A DNA stretch of 56,253 bases, taken from Paraburkholderia solitsugae. GTDB lineage: Bacteria > Pseudomonadota > Gammaproteobacteria > Burkholderiales > Burkholderiaceae. The position numbers and the translations under genes are program-made. The notes beneath the pieces are model-generated. The model had not been told where the DNA came from, did no database searches, and worked only from the letters and a program-made list of their open reading frames with translations. The stretch covers positions 1-56,253 of the forward strand of contig NZ_WOEY01000149.1 in NCBI RefSeq assembly GCF_013177695.1. Direction: 5' to 3'. The number at the start of each line of letters is the position of its first letter. The first letter of the stretch is position 1. Of the stretch, positions 33,886 through 43,241 are shown piece by piece.

Positions 33886-35154
33886 TCAGGACCGGAGGAT
33901 GTCCATGACCTCGTCCGCCTGCTTCCCCTGCCCCAGCAAGCGCGCCATGATGTTCATCGCGGGCGTGATGTGGCGGAAGTAGGCCTTATAGCCGGCGCAC
34001 AGATAATTGAGGCCGGGCTCACCCTCTGCCGTTTCGATAAAGCGGTTCTTGGGGCACTCCCCATGGCACGCGAAACGGAATTCGCAACGCAGACATTCAC
34101 CCGGCAGCGAGGTTTCCTTCGCCATGCCGAAGTCGGTCTGCGCCGGCGAGGACATCATGGTGCCCAGATCGTCGGACATGACGTTGCCGAGGCGATATTC
34201 CGGGTACATGAAATGGTCGCAAGCGTAGACACTGCCGTCGTGCTCGACGATGGCGGCTTTGCCGCAACGCGGGCTGAAGATGCACGCGCCCGCGGGCAAT
34301 TGGCACCACGACGCAAGCGCCCATTCGAAGTTCATCACGTGAACCATGCCGACGTCGTTGCGAACCCATTCATCGAATACCGCCGACAGGAACGCGCCGT
34401 ATGCAAGCGCGCTCACCGTGTGCGAAGTCACAGCAGTCCCTGTACGCGCCACCGGCTTTGCTTTCGCTACGGCAGATACGCTGAGCGCCGGGGGGACGCC
34501 AAAATGCAGTCCGATGATCTTTTCCTCCGGCTGAGCTGCGCGCTCGACGACCGGATTGAACTGGATAAAACTCGCCCCCAACTCTTTCAGGTGGCGATAG
34601 ATCTCGAGTGGCTGATGCACATTGGCGCTGGATACCGTGACCAGCACATTGAAATCCACGCCATGACGCGACAAGGCGGCCAAACCACGCACGGTATCGT
34701 CGTAACTCGAATGGCCGCGCTTGTCAGGGCGTGCCACGTCGTTGAGGGCACGCGGACCATCCAGGCTGACGCCCACGAGGAAATGCTCGCGCCGAAGAAA
34801 CGCAGCCCACTCGTCGTCGAGCAAGGTGCCGTTGGTCTGCAAGGTGTTGCGAATCAGCTTGCCCTGAGCAAACTTGCGCTGCAGTGCGACGGCGCGCTCG
34901 AAGAAGTCCAGCCCCAGCAGGGTGGGCTCGCCGCCCTGCCACGTGAATTCGACCTCTGGCGCCGATTGAGCCGCAATATATCGCTGGACATAGGCCTCGA
35001 GGACCTCATCGGACATGCGAAAGCGCTCACGCGGCGGGAACGCGTTCTGTTTCTCGAGGTAGAAGCAATAGCCGCAATCCAGATTGCAAAGCGCGCCGAT
35101 GGGCTTCGCCATCAGATGAATGCCGGTTAGCGTTGCCGCAGCGTCGGTATTCAT
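33886..35154 (-). CDS. Anaerobic-type sulfatase maturase (radical SAM/SPASM)
   Basis: About 422 aa from ATG 35154, chosen because relatives begin 'MN..HLMAKPIGA.CN'. The radical SAM cluster is Cys23, Cys27 and Cys30 in 'CNLDCGYCFYLEK'. The C-terminal SPASM region has 'ACIFSPRCGKAAIVEHDGSV', 'YACDHFMYPEYRLGN' and 'CLRCEFRFACHGECPKNRF', binding two more Fe-S clusters. It converts the sulfatase active-site Cys or Ser to formylglycine without oxygen. The sulfatase at the far end of the same gene series (47349-49748) is the obvious client. Confidence 0.92.
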   Translation of the reverse strand: MNTDAAATLTGIHLMAKPIGALCNLDCGYCFYLEKQNAFPPRERFRMSDEVLEAYVQRYIAAQSAPEVEFTWQGGEPTLLGLDFFERAVALQRKFAQGKLIRNTLQTNGTLLDDEWAAFLRREHFLVGVSLDGPRALNDVARPDKRGHSSYDDTVRGLAALSRHGVDFNVLVTVSSANVHQPLEIYRHLKELGASFIQFNPVVERAAQPEEKIIGLHFGVPPALSVSAVAKAKPVARTGTAVTSHTVSALAYGAFLSAVFDEWVRNDVGMVHVMNFEWALASWCQLPAGACIFSPRCGKAAIVEHDGSVYACDHFMYPEYRLGNVMSDDLGTMMSSPAQTDFGMAKETSLPGECLRCEFRFACHGECPKNRFIETAEGEPGLNYLCAGYKAYFRHITPAMNIMARLLGQGKQADEVMDILRS

Positions 35155-35419
35155 GCTTGACAGCAGCCGTAGGCCGCTCGGGAATGCAAAGTAGAAATCA
35201 TGGCTATGACCTTGGACGAACAAGCAACCCGCTTGAGATTTGGCTAAATCACCCCGCAATACAGCCGGCTCAGGCGGTATTGCGTCGATGGTTCATCGTA
35301 TGGGACGAGCGGATTCCGCGCCTGTCATTGCGGCCAAAAGAATGGTCTTTCAGAGTGTCGCCAGAATCGCGCGGCGTTCGGCGTGCGACATGAGGCGCCG
35401 CGAGAAACGACTGCCGGTC

Positions 35420-36721
35420 CTAGCCGGCAGCCTTCCTCGCGGCGATATCCGCTTCGTAGTAGCGCGCGGCAAGCAGGAATAGAACCACCGCGGCCAGCGA
35501 CATCAGTGGCGCAACAGTGAGCGCTGTCCGCAGATTCGCGACGTCGGAAAGGATCCCCACCAGATAAGGACCCGGCGCCATGCCAAGCAGACTGGCGCTC
35601 AACACCGCGGTTGCCGTCACGGTGGCGTGAACGGCGGGACGGGTGACGTCGATCAGCATCGCCACCGCGGCGCCCCCATGCGCCGCGGCGAAGAGCGCGC
35701 CGACGAGCAGCAGCACAAGCCCCGCTACGCCAGGCGGCAAGGCGCACACCGCAAACAGCGTCAACGCGGAAATCAGCGCGTACGCGGCGGACACGAGCGC
35801 CCGATAGCGCGGCCGCCCCCTGCTCAGCCAATCGGCCACGCCGCCGCCAAAGAGCATGCCCATACCCATCACGAGCACCACCCCCGCCGCGATCAGGCTC
35901 GCCTTCTTCGGGTCATAGTCGTAGAAGCGATTGAAGTACGTCGGCACCCATGCGATCAGAATGGCGGGGATCCCCGCCTGCAGACCGAACGCGGCGAACG
36001 TGAAGTTGCCGGAACGCGCAGCGAACACGTGTTTGAATACTTCGGCAAGCCGCAGCCGCCCGTTGAGGCCATGGTCAGAAGCGTCCTGTTGCAAAGCAGG
36101 AACCTGGTAATCCCGAACAAAGAAGGGGTAAAGGACGGCGAACAGCAGGCCTGGTGCGCCGACAGCGAAAAAGGCATAGCGCCAGCCGAACTGGCTCGCG
36201 ACCGCACCGCCAATCACCACCCCCATGACGGAGCCGAACACGCTGCCCGATTGAAACGCCCCCAGCACCGCGGAGCGCTTATCTTCTGGGAAAGTGTGGG
36301 CCAGCAAAGCCGCGCCCGCAGCCGCATAGGCGGCCTCGCCAAATCCCACCATGGCACGAGCCACGAGCATCTGCGTGTAGCTGGTCGCGAGGCCGCACGC
36401 GATGGTGGCGAAGCACCAGACGAACGCCATCAGCGTAATGCTCTTGACGCGCCCCCAACGATCCGCCATCAGCGATAACGGAATGGTCATCACGCCGACC
36501 ACCAGCGACACGATACTGACCAGCGCGCCCAGTTGCGAATCCGATACTCCCCACACCGGTTTGAGCAACGGAAATACGGCGCCAACCGCCTGGCGCGACA
36601 GGTAGTCCGAGAGAATCAGCCCGAAACTCAATGCGAACACGGTCCACGCATACGCCTTCGAGCTCTGGTACGCGCCGGAGCGGGAAGCCCCCCGGGCCTG
36701 GATCAGGTGTAGCGCCCTCAT
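35420..36721 (-). CDS. MFS transporter
   Basis: A 433-aa protein with about twelve membrane helices. The A-motif between TM2 and TM3 is 'LMADRWGRVKS', and TM1 contains 'SFGLILSDYLSRQAVGAVFP', as in the anion:cation symporter and related groups. Its start overlaps the aldehyde dehydrogenase stop as ATGA (36718-36721), so it belongs to the catabolic operon and probably imports the sulfate ester or an acid product. Substrate not deducible from sequence. Confidence 0.87.
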   Translation of the reverse strand: MRALHLIQARGASRSGAYQSSKAYAWTVFALSFGLILSDYLSRQAVGAVFPLLKPVWGVSDSQLGALVSIVSLVVGVMTIPLSLMADRWGRVKSITLMAFVWCFATIACGLATSYTQMLVARAMVGFGEAAYAAAGAALLAHTFPEDKRSAVLGAFQSGSVFGSVMGVVIGGAVASQFGWRYAFFAVGAPGLLFAVLYPFFVRDYQVPALQQDASDHGLNGRLRLAEVFKHVFAARSGNFTFAAFGLQAGIPAILIAWVPTYFNRFYDYDPKKASLIAAGVVLVMGMGMLFGGGVADWLSRGRPRYRALVSAAYALISALTLFAVCALPPGVAGLVLLLVGALFAAAHGGAAVAMLIDVTRPAVHATVTATAVLSASLLGMAPGPYLVGILSDVANLRTALTVAPLMSLAAVVLFLLAARYYEADIAARKAAG

Positions 36722-38211
36722 GTCGACTCCCTGCTCGTGTCTTGCGCCGTCGAACCATACCGACGGGGTTCACTCTCATGCGAACACGGAAGGTTCAACG
36801 CGGGGTCAGGATGCCCAAGGAAGAGCTTCGATATCAGCCGTTGAACGCGCGTGCCGTAGGGCGGATGAAACAGACCGATCGGGAACCACCGCCTCATCTT
36901 CAGCACCGCCTTGCCGTGCGACAGCGCTCTGAATCCCTCCGGCCCACGCCAGCTTCCGATTCCCGAATTGCCGGTGCCGCCGAATGGCAAGTCCCCCTGG
37001 AACACATGCCATGCCCAATCGTTGATGGTCATACCTCCGGCGTGAACGTCCCGCTCCAGCCGTTTGATTTCGCCCGCGTCCGCACCATAGTAGTACAACG
37101 CCAGGGGACGAGGCCGCGCCGTGATGTACCGGATGCTTTCGTCCAGCGAATCGCAGGCCACCACGGGCAGGATCGGATTGAACAGCTCTTCGTGCATGAT
37201 GCGCATATCCGGCGTCACATCTGTCACGATCTGCATGGGCACGACGTGTGAGCCGTTGCCGGTGCCGCACGAAATGACGGTAGCGCCCTTGGCAACCGCA
37301 TCGGCCAGCAACGCCTGCACGCGCGTGGCGTGACGATCGGAAGCGATCCAGGTGTAGTGCGGATCGCCAACCGGATCAGGGTACATGCGTTGGAATGCGC
37401 TCACCGCGGCTGCAACGAATTCGTCGATCCGATCGCGCGGCACCAACGCATAATCCGGTGCCACGCAGGCCTGCCCCGCGTTGAATGCCTTGCCGTGCGC
37501 GATCGAGCGCGCCGCGGCCGCGATCGACGCTGAAGGGGCGACGATCGCAGGCGACTTGCCGCCGAGCTCCAGCGTGACAGGTGTCAGATTGGCTGACGCC
37601 GCACGCATGATTTCTTTGCCGACGGCAGGCGAACCGGTAAACACGATGTGATCGAACGGCAAGCTCGCAAAGGCCTGCGCAACATCCACGCCACCGCCAA
37701 ACACCGCCACCTGATCTTGCGGAAATATTTCGGCCAGCATCTCGCGCAGGACCAGCGTGCTGCGGGACGAGAATTCCGACATCTTGATCATCACCCGATT
37801 GCCCGCTGCGATTGCCATGATCATCGGCCCCACGGCCTCGACAACCGGAAAGTTCCAGGCCGCAATCACGCCGACGACCCCCTTGGGCTGGTACACAACC
37901 TTGGCGCTGTTGCTGAGAAACAGCCAGTCGGTGTGCCGCTTCTGAGGTTTCATCCAGCGGCGCAGGTTGGCAAGCGCGTGGTCGATCTGCAACGCCGGAA
38001 ACATCACATCCAGCATCTTGCATTCGAACTCGGAGCGGCGGCCGAAATCGTCGCTCATCGCTGCCGCGAGTCGATCCTGGTAGCGGCTCAGCGCCTCTCG
38101 CACCTCTTTCAACGCGCGCCTGCGTTGCCAGCGTTCAGGATAGGGGCTGGCAAGGCATGCCGCGCGTTGCCGGGCCAATACGTCCCGCAGATTCTCAATC
38201 GAGTCTTTCAT
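36718..38211 (-). CDS. Aldehyde dehydrogenase, coniferyl-aldehyde-dehydrogenase-like
   Basis: A 497-aa ALDH from ATG 38211; a 20-residue longer frame exists. Active-site residues are Glu215 ('TLELGGKSP') and Cys249 ('NAGQACVAPDY'). The Cys context and the C-terminal hydrophobic stretch place it with the coniferyl/long-chain fatty aldehyde dehydrogenases. It would oxidise the aldehyde made by the GMC oxidoreductase to the acid used by the ligase next to it. It is coupled to the MFS gene by an ATGA overlap. Confidence 0.87.
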   Translation of the reverse strand: MKDSIENLRDVLARQRAACLASPYPERWQRRRALKEVREALSRYQDRLAAAMSDDFGRRSEFECKMLDVMFPALQIDHALANLRRWMKPQKRHTDWLFLSNSAKVVYQPKGVVGVIAAWNFPVVEAVGPMIMAIAAGNRVMIKMSEFSSRSTLVLREMLAEIFPQDQVAVFGGGVDVAQAFASLPFDHIVFTGSPAVGKEIMRAASANLTPVTLELGGKSPAIVAPSASIAAAARSIAHGKAFNAGQACVAPDYALVPRDRIDEFVAAAVSAFQRMYPDPVGDPHYTWIASDRHATRVQALLADAVAKGATVISCGTGNGSHVVPMQIVTDVTPDMRIMHEELFNPILPVVACDSLDESIRYITARPRPLALYYYGADAGEIKRLERDVHAGGMTINDWAWHVFQGDLPFGGTGNSGIGSWRGPEGFRALSHGKAVLKMRRWFPIGLFHPPYGTRVQRLISKLFLGHPDPALNLPCSHESEPRRYGSTAQDTSREST

Positions 38212-38342
38212 CTCGGCATTCCCCTTCACCCGCGTTCTCGACGCTTTCTCGACACGTTCCCGATCGCGCACCTTCGAGTACCCGATCCCGCAGTACCGTG
38301 CGCTTCAGCCAGGAGGTGGCCGGCGCATCGGTACAACGGCAC

Positions 38343-39896
38343 TCACACCGAGCGCCACTGCGCGTCCCAGTACTTTTCCCGCACGTCTTTCTTGAGCAGC
38401 TTGCCCACCGCGCTGCGCGGCAGATCCGCCCAGAACTCGACGCTCTTTGGGGTCTTCGTGCTGCCCAGATGTTCCTTGCAGAGCGCCATGATCTCTTCTT
38501 CGGAAACGGTCTGCCCCGGCTTGCGTTGAACCACCGCTTTCACCGCCTCGCCCCATTTATCATCGGGCACGCCGATCACAATGCAGTCGAGAACGGCGGG
38601 ATGGCCCTGAATAACCTTCTCGATTTCGACGGGAAAAACATTGAAGCCGCCGGTGACGATCATGTCCTTAATGCGGTCCACGATGGTGATGTAGCCCCGT
38701 GCGTCCCGCACGCCTACATCGGTGGTGTGGTGCCAGCCGAACTTCGAAACGGCTGCCGTGTCGTCCGGCTTTTTGTAGTAGCCCTGCATGACCATCGACG
38801 AGCGCACGACGATTTCGCCACGTTCGCCGGCAGGCAACAGATTGCCGGCTTCGTCCATGATGGCAAGACACGCCACGTCGACCGCTTTGCCGGCAGCCTT
38901 CACCACGTCCTCGTCGAAGCTGCCGTCCTGCTTCAGATAGTCGGCGGGACCTTTGACCAGAATTGGCACCAGCGTCTCGGTTTGCCCGAAGCTTTCGTAC
39001 ATGATGGGGCCGAACACCTGAACCGCTTCCTTGAACTTCTCGGGTGCGATAGGCGCCGCGCCGACGATGAACGCCTGCAACGACGAGAAATCGGTCGCCC
39101 GCGTCTTCGGATGCGCCAGCAGGCCATAAACGGCGGTGGGCGGCAGATAGAGGTGAGTGATCTTTTCTGCTTCGATCAGGCTGAGCAGGGCCTCTGGATC
39201 GAAACCTGGCATGAGAACGTTGACACCACCCTTGATTGTGAAGCCAAGCACGAGCAGTCCAGCCGCGTGCGTTAGCGGAGCGACGCACAAATGCCGCGAA
39301 CTGGACGTGATGCCGAAGGCCGAAGCTAGTCCCAGCCCCATGAATTCGAGGCTTCGATGCGTATGCACCGCGCCTTTGGACGGCCCAGTGGTGCCGCCAG
39401 TCGGCTGCAGGAAAGCGCGCGTGGCCGGGTCTTCCGGTTGATTACGGAATGGCGTCCAGCAATCCTTCAGCCATTCGTCCATCGATATCCCATGCTCCGA
39501 CGCGCGGTCGATACAGACATACAGTCGGGCTTTCGATAGCGTCGCTTTCAGCACGGGAACGCTGCTTTCAAAATAGCTGTGAAAGAACACAATGTCGGTG
39601 TCGAAGTACTCGAGCACCTCGGCATTGGTCTCTACCGAATTGCGAATGTGAACGGACAACCATGCGGAGTCAGCCAGGTTGATACCCAGATGCAGAAGAC
39701 TGACCCGATAATCGTTGGGTGCATAAATGGCAGCATGCGTGCCAGCGCCCGCCGCGCGCGCGCGAGTCAGGCCATGTGCTACTGCATGAACGTACTTTTG
39801 AGCCTCACCGTACGTCATGCGGGTGGCGCCATCGACAAACGCCAGGTTGTCAGGGTGAAGCTGCGCTACCGCATCGAAATAGTCTGCCAATCTCAT
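38343..39896 (-). CDS. Acyl-CoA synthetase (AMP-dependent ligase)
   Basis: About 517 aa from ATG 39896, chosen because GGAGGAG lies nine nt upstream. The AMP-binding motif is 'LQPTGGTTGPSKGAVHTH' around residue 155. The A8 region 'TDVGVRDARGYITIVDRIKD' and the A10 lysine in 'SAVGKLLKKDVRE' are intact. It activates a carboxylic acid to its CoA thioester with ATP, the entry to the beta-oxidation genes upstream. The chain type is not deducible; the long-chain fatty acid ligase group is the closest. Confidence 0.9.
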   Translation of the reverse strand: MRLADYFDAVAQLHPDNLAFVDGATRMTYGEAQKYVHAVAHGLTRARAAGAGTHAAIYAPNDYRVSLLHLGINLADSAWLSVHIRNSVETNAEVLEYFDTDIVFFHSYFESSVPVLKATLSKARLYVCIDRASEHGISMDEWLKDCWTPFRNQPEDPATRAFLQPTGGTTGPSKGAVHTHRSLEFMGLGLASAFGITSSSRHLCVAPLTHAAGLLVLGFTIKGGVNVLMPGFDPEALLSLIEAEKITHLYLPPTAVYGLLAHPKTRATDFSSLQAFIVGAAPIAPEKFKEAVQVFGPIMYESFGQTETLVPILVKGPADYLKQDGSFDEDVVKAAGKAVDVACLAIMDEAGNLLPAGERGEIVVRSSMVMQGYYKKPDDTAAVSKFGWHHTTDVGVRDARGYITIVDRIKDMIVTGGFNVFPVEIEKVIQGHPAVLDCIVIGVPDDKWGEAVKAVVQRKPGQTVSEEEIMALCKEHLGSTKTPKSVEFWADLPRSAVGKLLKKDVREKYWDAQWRSV

Positions 39897-39948
39897 TCTT
39901 TTAATCTCCTCCAGCACCAACTCTCAAACGTTCAGGGATCGACCGATC

Positions 39949-40725
39949 CTATTTCGCACGCATACGTGACGCAGCATCGAGACGAATGGTTTCACCGTTG
40001 AGGTACGCGTTTTCAATGATGAACGCGCAGCAGTGAGCGAACTCGCGCATATCGCCTAAACGCTTCGGCGCTTCCATCTGCTCCTTGAGCATGGTCAGCA
40101 CCTTCTCGTCGAGCCCTGCCACCATGGTCGTCAGGAACAGACCCGGGGCAATCGCGTTGACGCGAACCCCAATCGCGCCAAGTTCGCGCGCGGCTGGCAT
40201 GTTCAGACCGATAACGCCCGCCTTCGTCGCCGCATAGGCGCTCTGCCCGATCTGGCCTTCGTACGCGGCGCCCGAAGAAACGTTGATCACCACGCCGCGC
40301 TCTTCGCCCGCCTCAGGGTCATTGCTCGCCATCTGCTCCGCGCATTTGGACATGACGTTGAACACGCCGTTGAGGTTGACCGCGGTCGTCTGCGCAAATT
40401 TGGCGAGCGGAGCGGCCTTGCCGTCCTTGCCCAGCACCTTGAACGGAGTCGGCACGGCTGCGCCGTTGATACAGACATGAATGGCGCCGAAGCGGGCCAT
40501 CACCTCACTGACAGACTTTTGCACCGACTCTTCGCTGCTGACGTCCGTCTGCACGAACATCGCGCGATCGGCGCCGATGTCGGCTACCGCCTTTTCACCG
40601 GCTTCGACATTCAAGTCGAAAATAGCGACACGGGCGCCCTTTTCCTGCGTGAGGTACAGCGCGGTGGCCAAGCCAAGCCCCGAAGCGCCCCCGGTGATAA
40701 CGACGACTTTGTCCTGAATACGCAT
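39949..40725 (-). CDS. SDR 3-hydroxyacyl-CoA dehydrogenase (HSD10-like)
   Basis: A 258-aa short-chain dehydrogenase. The nucleotide motif is 'ITGGASGLGLATA' and the catalytic Tyr-Lys is 'YAATKAG', preceded by Ser in 'INVSSGAAYEG'. The sequence between, with 'CINGAAVPTPFKVLGKDGK', resembles type 2 3-hydroxyacyl-CoA dehydrogenases (HSD17B10), which act on 3-hydroxy-2-methylacyl-CoA and steroids. In this cluster it should do the third step of beta-oxidation. Confidence 0.87.
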   Translation of the reverse strand: MRIQDKVVVITGGASGLGLATALYLTQEKGARVAIFDLNVEAGEKAVADIGADRAMFVQTDVSSEESVQKSVSEVMARFGAIHVCINGAAVPTPFKVLGKDGKAAPLAKFAQTTAVNLNGVFNVMSKCAEQMASNDPEAGEERGVVINVSSGAAYEGQIGQSAYAATKAGVIGLNMPAARELGAIGVRVNAIAPGLFLTTMVAGLDEKVLTMLKEQMEAPKRLGDMREFAHCCAFIIENAYLNGETIRLDAASRMRAK

Positions 40726-40795
40726 GGGATATCCGAATAGAAGTTGAGAATTTGAAAGGCCCTGGTGCGGGCGGCGCCCTGAGCACCGCCATGCA

Positions 40796-41953
40796 TCAGA
40801 ATGCGTTGACCCCAGTCAGCGCGCGCCCGATGATGAGTTGCTGGATTTGGGTCGTGCCCTCCGGAATCGGCGCAACAATCGCTTCGCGCGCCAGCTTCTC
40901 GACCAGGAACTCCTTGGTGACCCCGTTGCCGCCGTGAATCTGCACCGCCTGGCGAGCGATTGTCACCGCGGCTTCACAGGCAAAATATTTGGCCATGGCG
41001 GCTTCCATCTCGGCGGGCACCCCCGCTTCGATCATCGATGCGGCACGCTGGGTCAGCAGACGGCTGGCGTCGACATGCGTGGCCATTTCGGCCAGCATCG
41101 CGGAGATTAACTGGTGCCCGGCAATCACCTTGCCGTGCTGCTTGCGCTCCGTGGCATAGCGCGTCGCTTCTTCCAACGCGCGCCGGGCGAGACCCACACC
41201 CTGGGCGGCCACGAAAACGCGCGAACGTTCGAACATCGTCAGTGTGTTCTTCAGCGCTTCGCCTTCGTTGCCGAGCATGTTGCTAGCCGGAACGCGGACA
41301 TCGGTGAGGAAAATCTGCGCGGTCGACTGGCTATTCCAGGCGATCTTGTGAATGTCACGGACCTCGTACGGATGCTCTTTGCGGTCCAGCAGAAAGTGCG
41401 TCAGGCCGCGGCGCGGATCGTCGCCGGTCCGGCACGTGCAGATCAGAATGTCCGAATAGGCGCCGTTACTGATCCACGTCTTCTCGCCATTGATGATGTA
41501 ATGATCCCCGTCTCGCCGGGCGCGCGTCTTGATCTCCAGCACGTTGGAGCCGACGTCCGGTTCGGAGATACCGGCGCTGCAAAACAATTCGCCTTTGAGC
41601 AGTCCGGGCAGATAGCGCTCGCGCAAGTGCGCCGGGGCCAGCCTCGCCACCATCTGCGCACAGAAACTATTGATCAGCACCGGCACCGACAGATCGACCG
41701 AGGTGGCCGCCACTTCTTCGAACAGCATGATCATCGTGAGCCAATCAAGACCCAGGCCACCGTGCTCTTCACCCACGGTACCCGAAATCAGGCCGAACTG
41801 GCTCAGCTCACGCATGAACTCACCCATCAGTTCCTTCGGCACGAACCTGTCGCGATACTCCTTGTTGAACAAGGGATCGGCCTTGTCTGCCAGATAGCGC
41901 CGCAGTCCGTCCACCGCGCCTTGCTGCTCTTCCGTCCTGAATACGTATCCCAT
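40796..41953 (-). CDS. Acyl-CoA dehydrogenase
   Basis: A 385-aa flavoprotein with the three-part ACAD fold. Signature 1 is 'CSAGISEPDVGSNV' and signature 2 includes 'QIHGGNGVTKEFLVEKLARE'. The catalytic base is Glu365 in 'IPEGTTQIQQL', the position used by short- and medium-chain and 2-methylbranched enzymes. It introduces the 2,3-double bond. It lies 21 nt after the thiolase gene. Confidence 0.92.
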   Translation of the reverse strand: MGYVFRTEEQQGAVDGLRRYLADKADPLFNKEYRDRFVPKELMGEFMRELSQFGLISGTVGEEHGGLGLDWLTMIMLFEEVAATSVDLSVPVLINSFCAQMVARLAPAHLRERYLPGLLKGELFCSAGISEPDVGSNVLEIKTRARRDGDHYIINGEKTWISNGAYSDILICTCRTGDDPRRGLTHFLLDRKEHPYEVRDIHKIAWNSQSTAQIFLTDVRVPASNMLGNEGEALKNTLTMFERSRVFVAAQGVGLARRALEEATRYATERKQHGKVIAGHQLISAMLAEMATHVDASRLLTQRAASMIEAGVPAEMEAAMAKYFACEAAVTIARQAVQIHGGNGVTKEFLVEKLAREAIVAPIPEGTTQIQQLIIGRALTGVNAF

Positions 41954-41974
41954 CTTTAGGCTTCCCTGAATGAC

Positions 41975-43216
41975 TTACTGTTTGGCGAGAATCGTGATGG
42001 CCACCACGGCCTCTTCGATACCGTAAAGACCGCCGCCGTTTTCCTGAATCGCAATGCGGGCGTTGTCCACTTGCCGCTTGTCCGCTTCGCCGCGCAACTG
42101 GGTCACCAGCTCGTGGATCTGGCCGAGACCGGTTGCGCCGATGGGGTGGCCCTTCGATTCGAGGCCACCGGAAGGGTTGATCGGCATGCGGCCGCCGACC
42201 GTAAACTCGCCCCGTTCCGCTGCCGGCCCGCCTTCACCGAAAGGCACCAGCATCAATGACTCGGCATTGAGAATTTCGCCGATCGCGGACGCGTCGTGAA
42301 CTTCGGCGACATCGACATCCGCGGGCGCCACGCCAGCCTGTTCGTAAGCCTGTTTGGCCGCGAGATGGGCGATGATTTTGTGCGGTTCATCGAGGCCGCG
42401 CGTGGTGCCGGTCTGCACGACGCTGGCGAGCACACGCACCGCGCGGTTGGCCGCACCGTTGAGCCGCTTCAGTCCCGCCGCATTGCACAGCACGACCGCA
42501 GCCGCGCCGTCGCTAATGGGAGAGCACATCAAGGTGGTCAACGGATAGGCGATCGGCGGCGACGCCAATACTTCATCGATGCTGAAGGCACGCTGAAACT
42601 GCGCCAGCGGGTTGTGCACCGAGTGTTGATGGTTCTTTGCCGCGACCGCAGCGATCTGCCGCTGCGTGGTGCCGTAACGCTGCATGTGGTTGCGGCAGAT
42701 GGCGGCGTACACGTCCATGAAGACGCTGTACGGACGCTCCGACATGGTGCCTGGCGGCGGCGTCACGCCCTCGCCCATGGCAAGCAAGGTCGCTTTGTTG
42801 TGCTCCACCGTGGAAACGTCCCAGCCGCCGTCGAACGCCGCGAACATCTTCGCCTTGTCCGGAATATTCATCTTCTCCGCACCGACGGCCAGCGCGATAT
42901 CGCAGCTACCCGAGCGCAACGCCAGCGTTGCCAGGTTGAATGCCGACGAACCTGTAGCGCAGGCGTTCTCCACCGTGAATACCGGCACGCCTTCAATGCC
43001 GAGGCGGCGCATCGCAATCGGACCGGGGATGGCGGTTTGGCCTTGAAACTGGCCGTTTGTCATGGTCCCGTAAAACGCGGAGCCAATGTCGGCCGCGCCG
43101 CAACCGGCGTCTTTCAACGCGAGCGCTACGGCTTCTCCGACCATGTCGTACACGGACTTCTCAAGCAGGCGCCCAAAGGCAGTCATGCCGACGCCGACCA
43201 CATAAATATCGCTCAT
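41975..43216 (-). CDS. Thiolase family protein (SCP2-thiolase type)
   Basis: A 413-aa thiolase-fold protein. The nucleophile is Cys86 in 'TVENACATGSSAF', the His is in 'AEVHDASAIGE' and the C-terminal motif is 'GGLESKGHPIGATGLGQIHE'. HDAS and the short N-terminal domain place it with SCP2/lipid-transfer-type thiolases, which cleave 3-oxo-2-methylacyl-CoA and steroid side chains. It is cotranscribed with the acyl-CoA dehydrogenase (21 nt) and the crotonase (25 nt). Confidence 0.9.
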   Translation of the reverse strand: MSDIYVVGVGMTAFGRLLEKSVYDMVGEAVALALKDAGCGAADIGSAFYGTMTNGQFQGQTAIPGPIAMRRLGIEGVPVFTVENACATGSSAFNLATLALRSGSCDIALAVGAEKMNIPDKAKMFAAFDGGWDVSTVEHNKATLLAMGEGVTPPPGTMSERPYSVFMDVYAAICRNHMQRYGTTQRQIAAVAAKNHQHSVHNPLAQFQRAFSIDEVLASPPIAYPLTTLMCSPISDGAAAVVLCNAAGLKRLNGAANRAVRVLASVVQTGTTRGLDEPHKIIAHLAAKQAYEQAGVAPADVDVAEVHDASAIGEILNAESLMLVPFGEGGPAAERGEFTVGGRMPINPSGGLESKGHPIGATGLGQIHELVTQLRGEADKRQVDNARIAIQENGGGLYGIEEAVVAITILAKQ

Positions 43217-43241
43217 ATTTCCGTTCTCGTTACGATGTGAA

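Noticed and set aside
33826..35130. 434-codon open frame opposite the sulfatase maturase
   Set aside because: Antisense shadow of a clear radical SAM gene; no ribosome site or domain.
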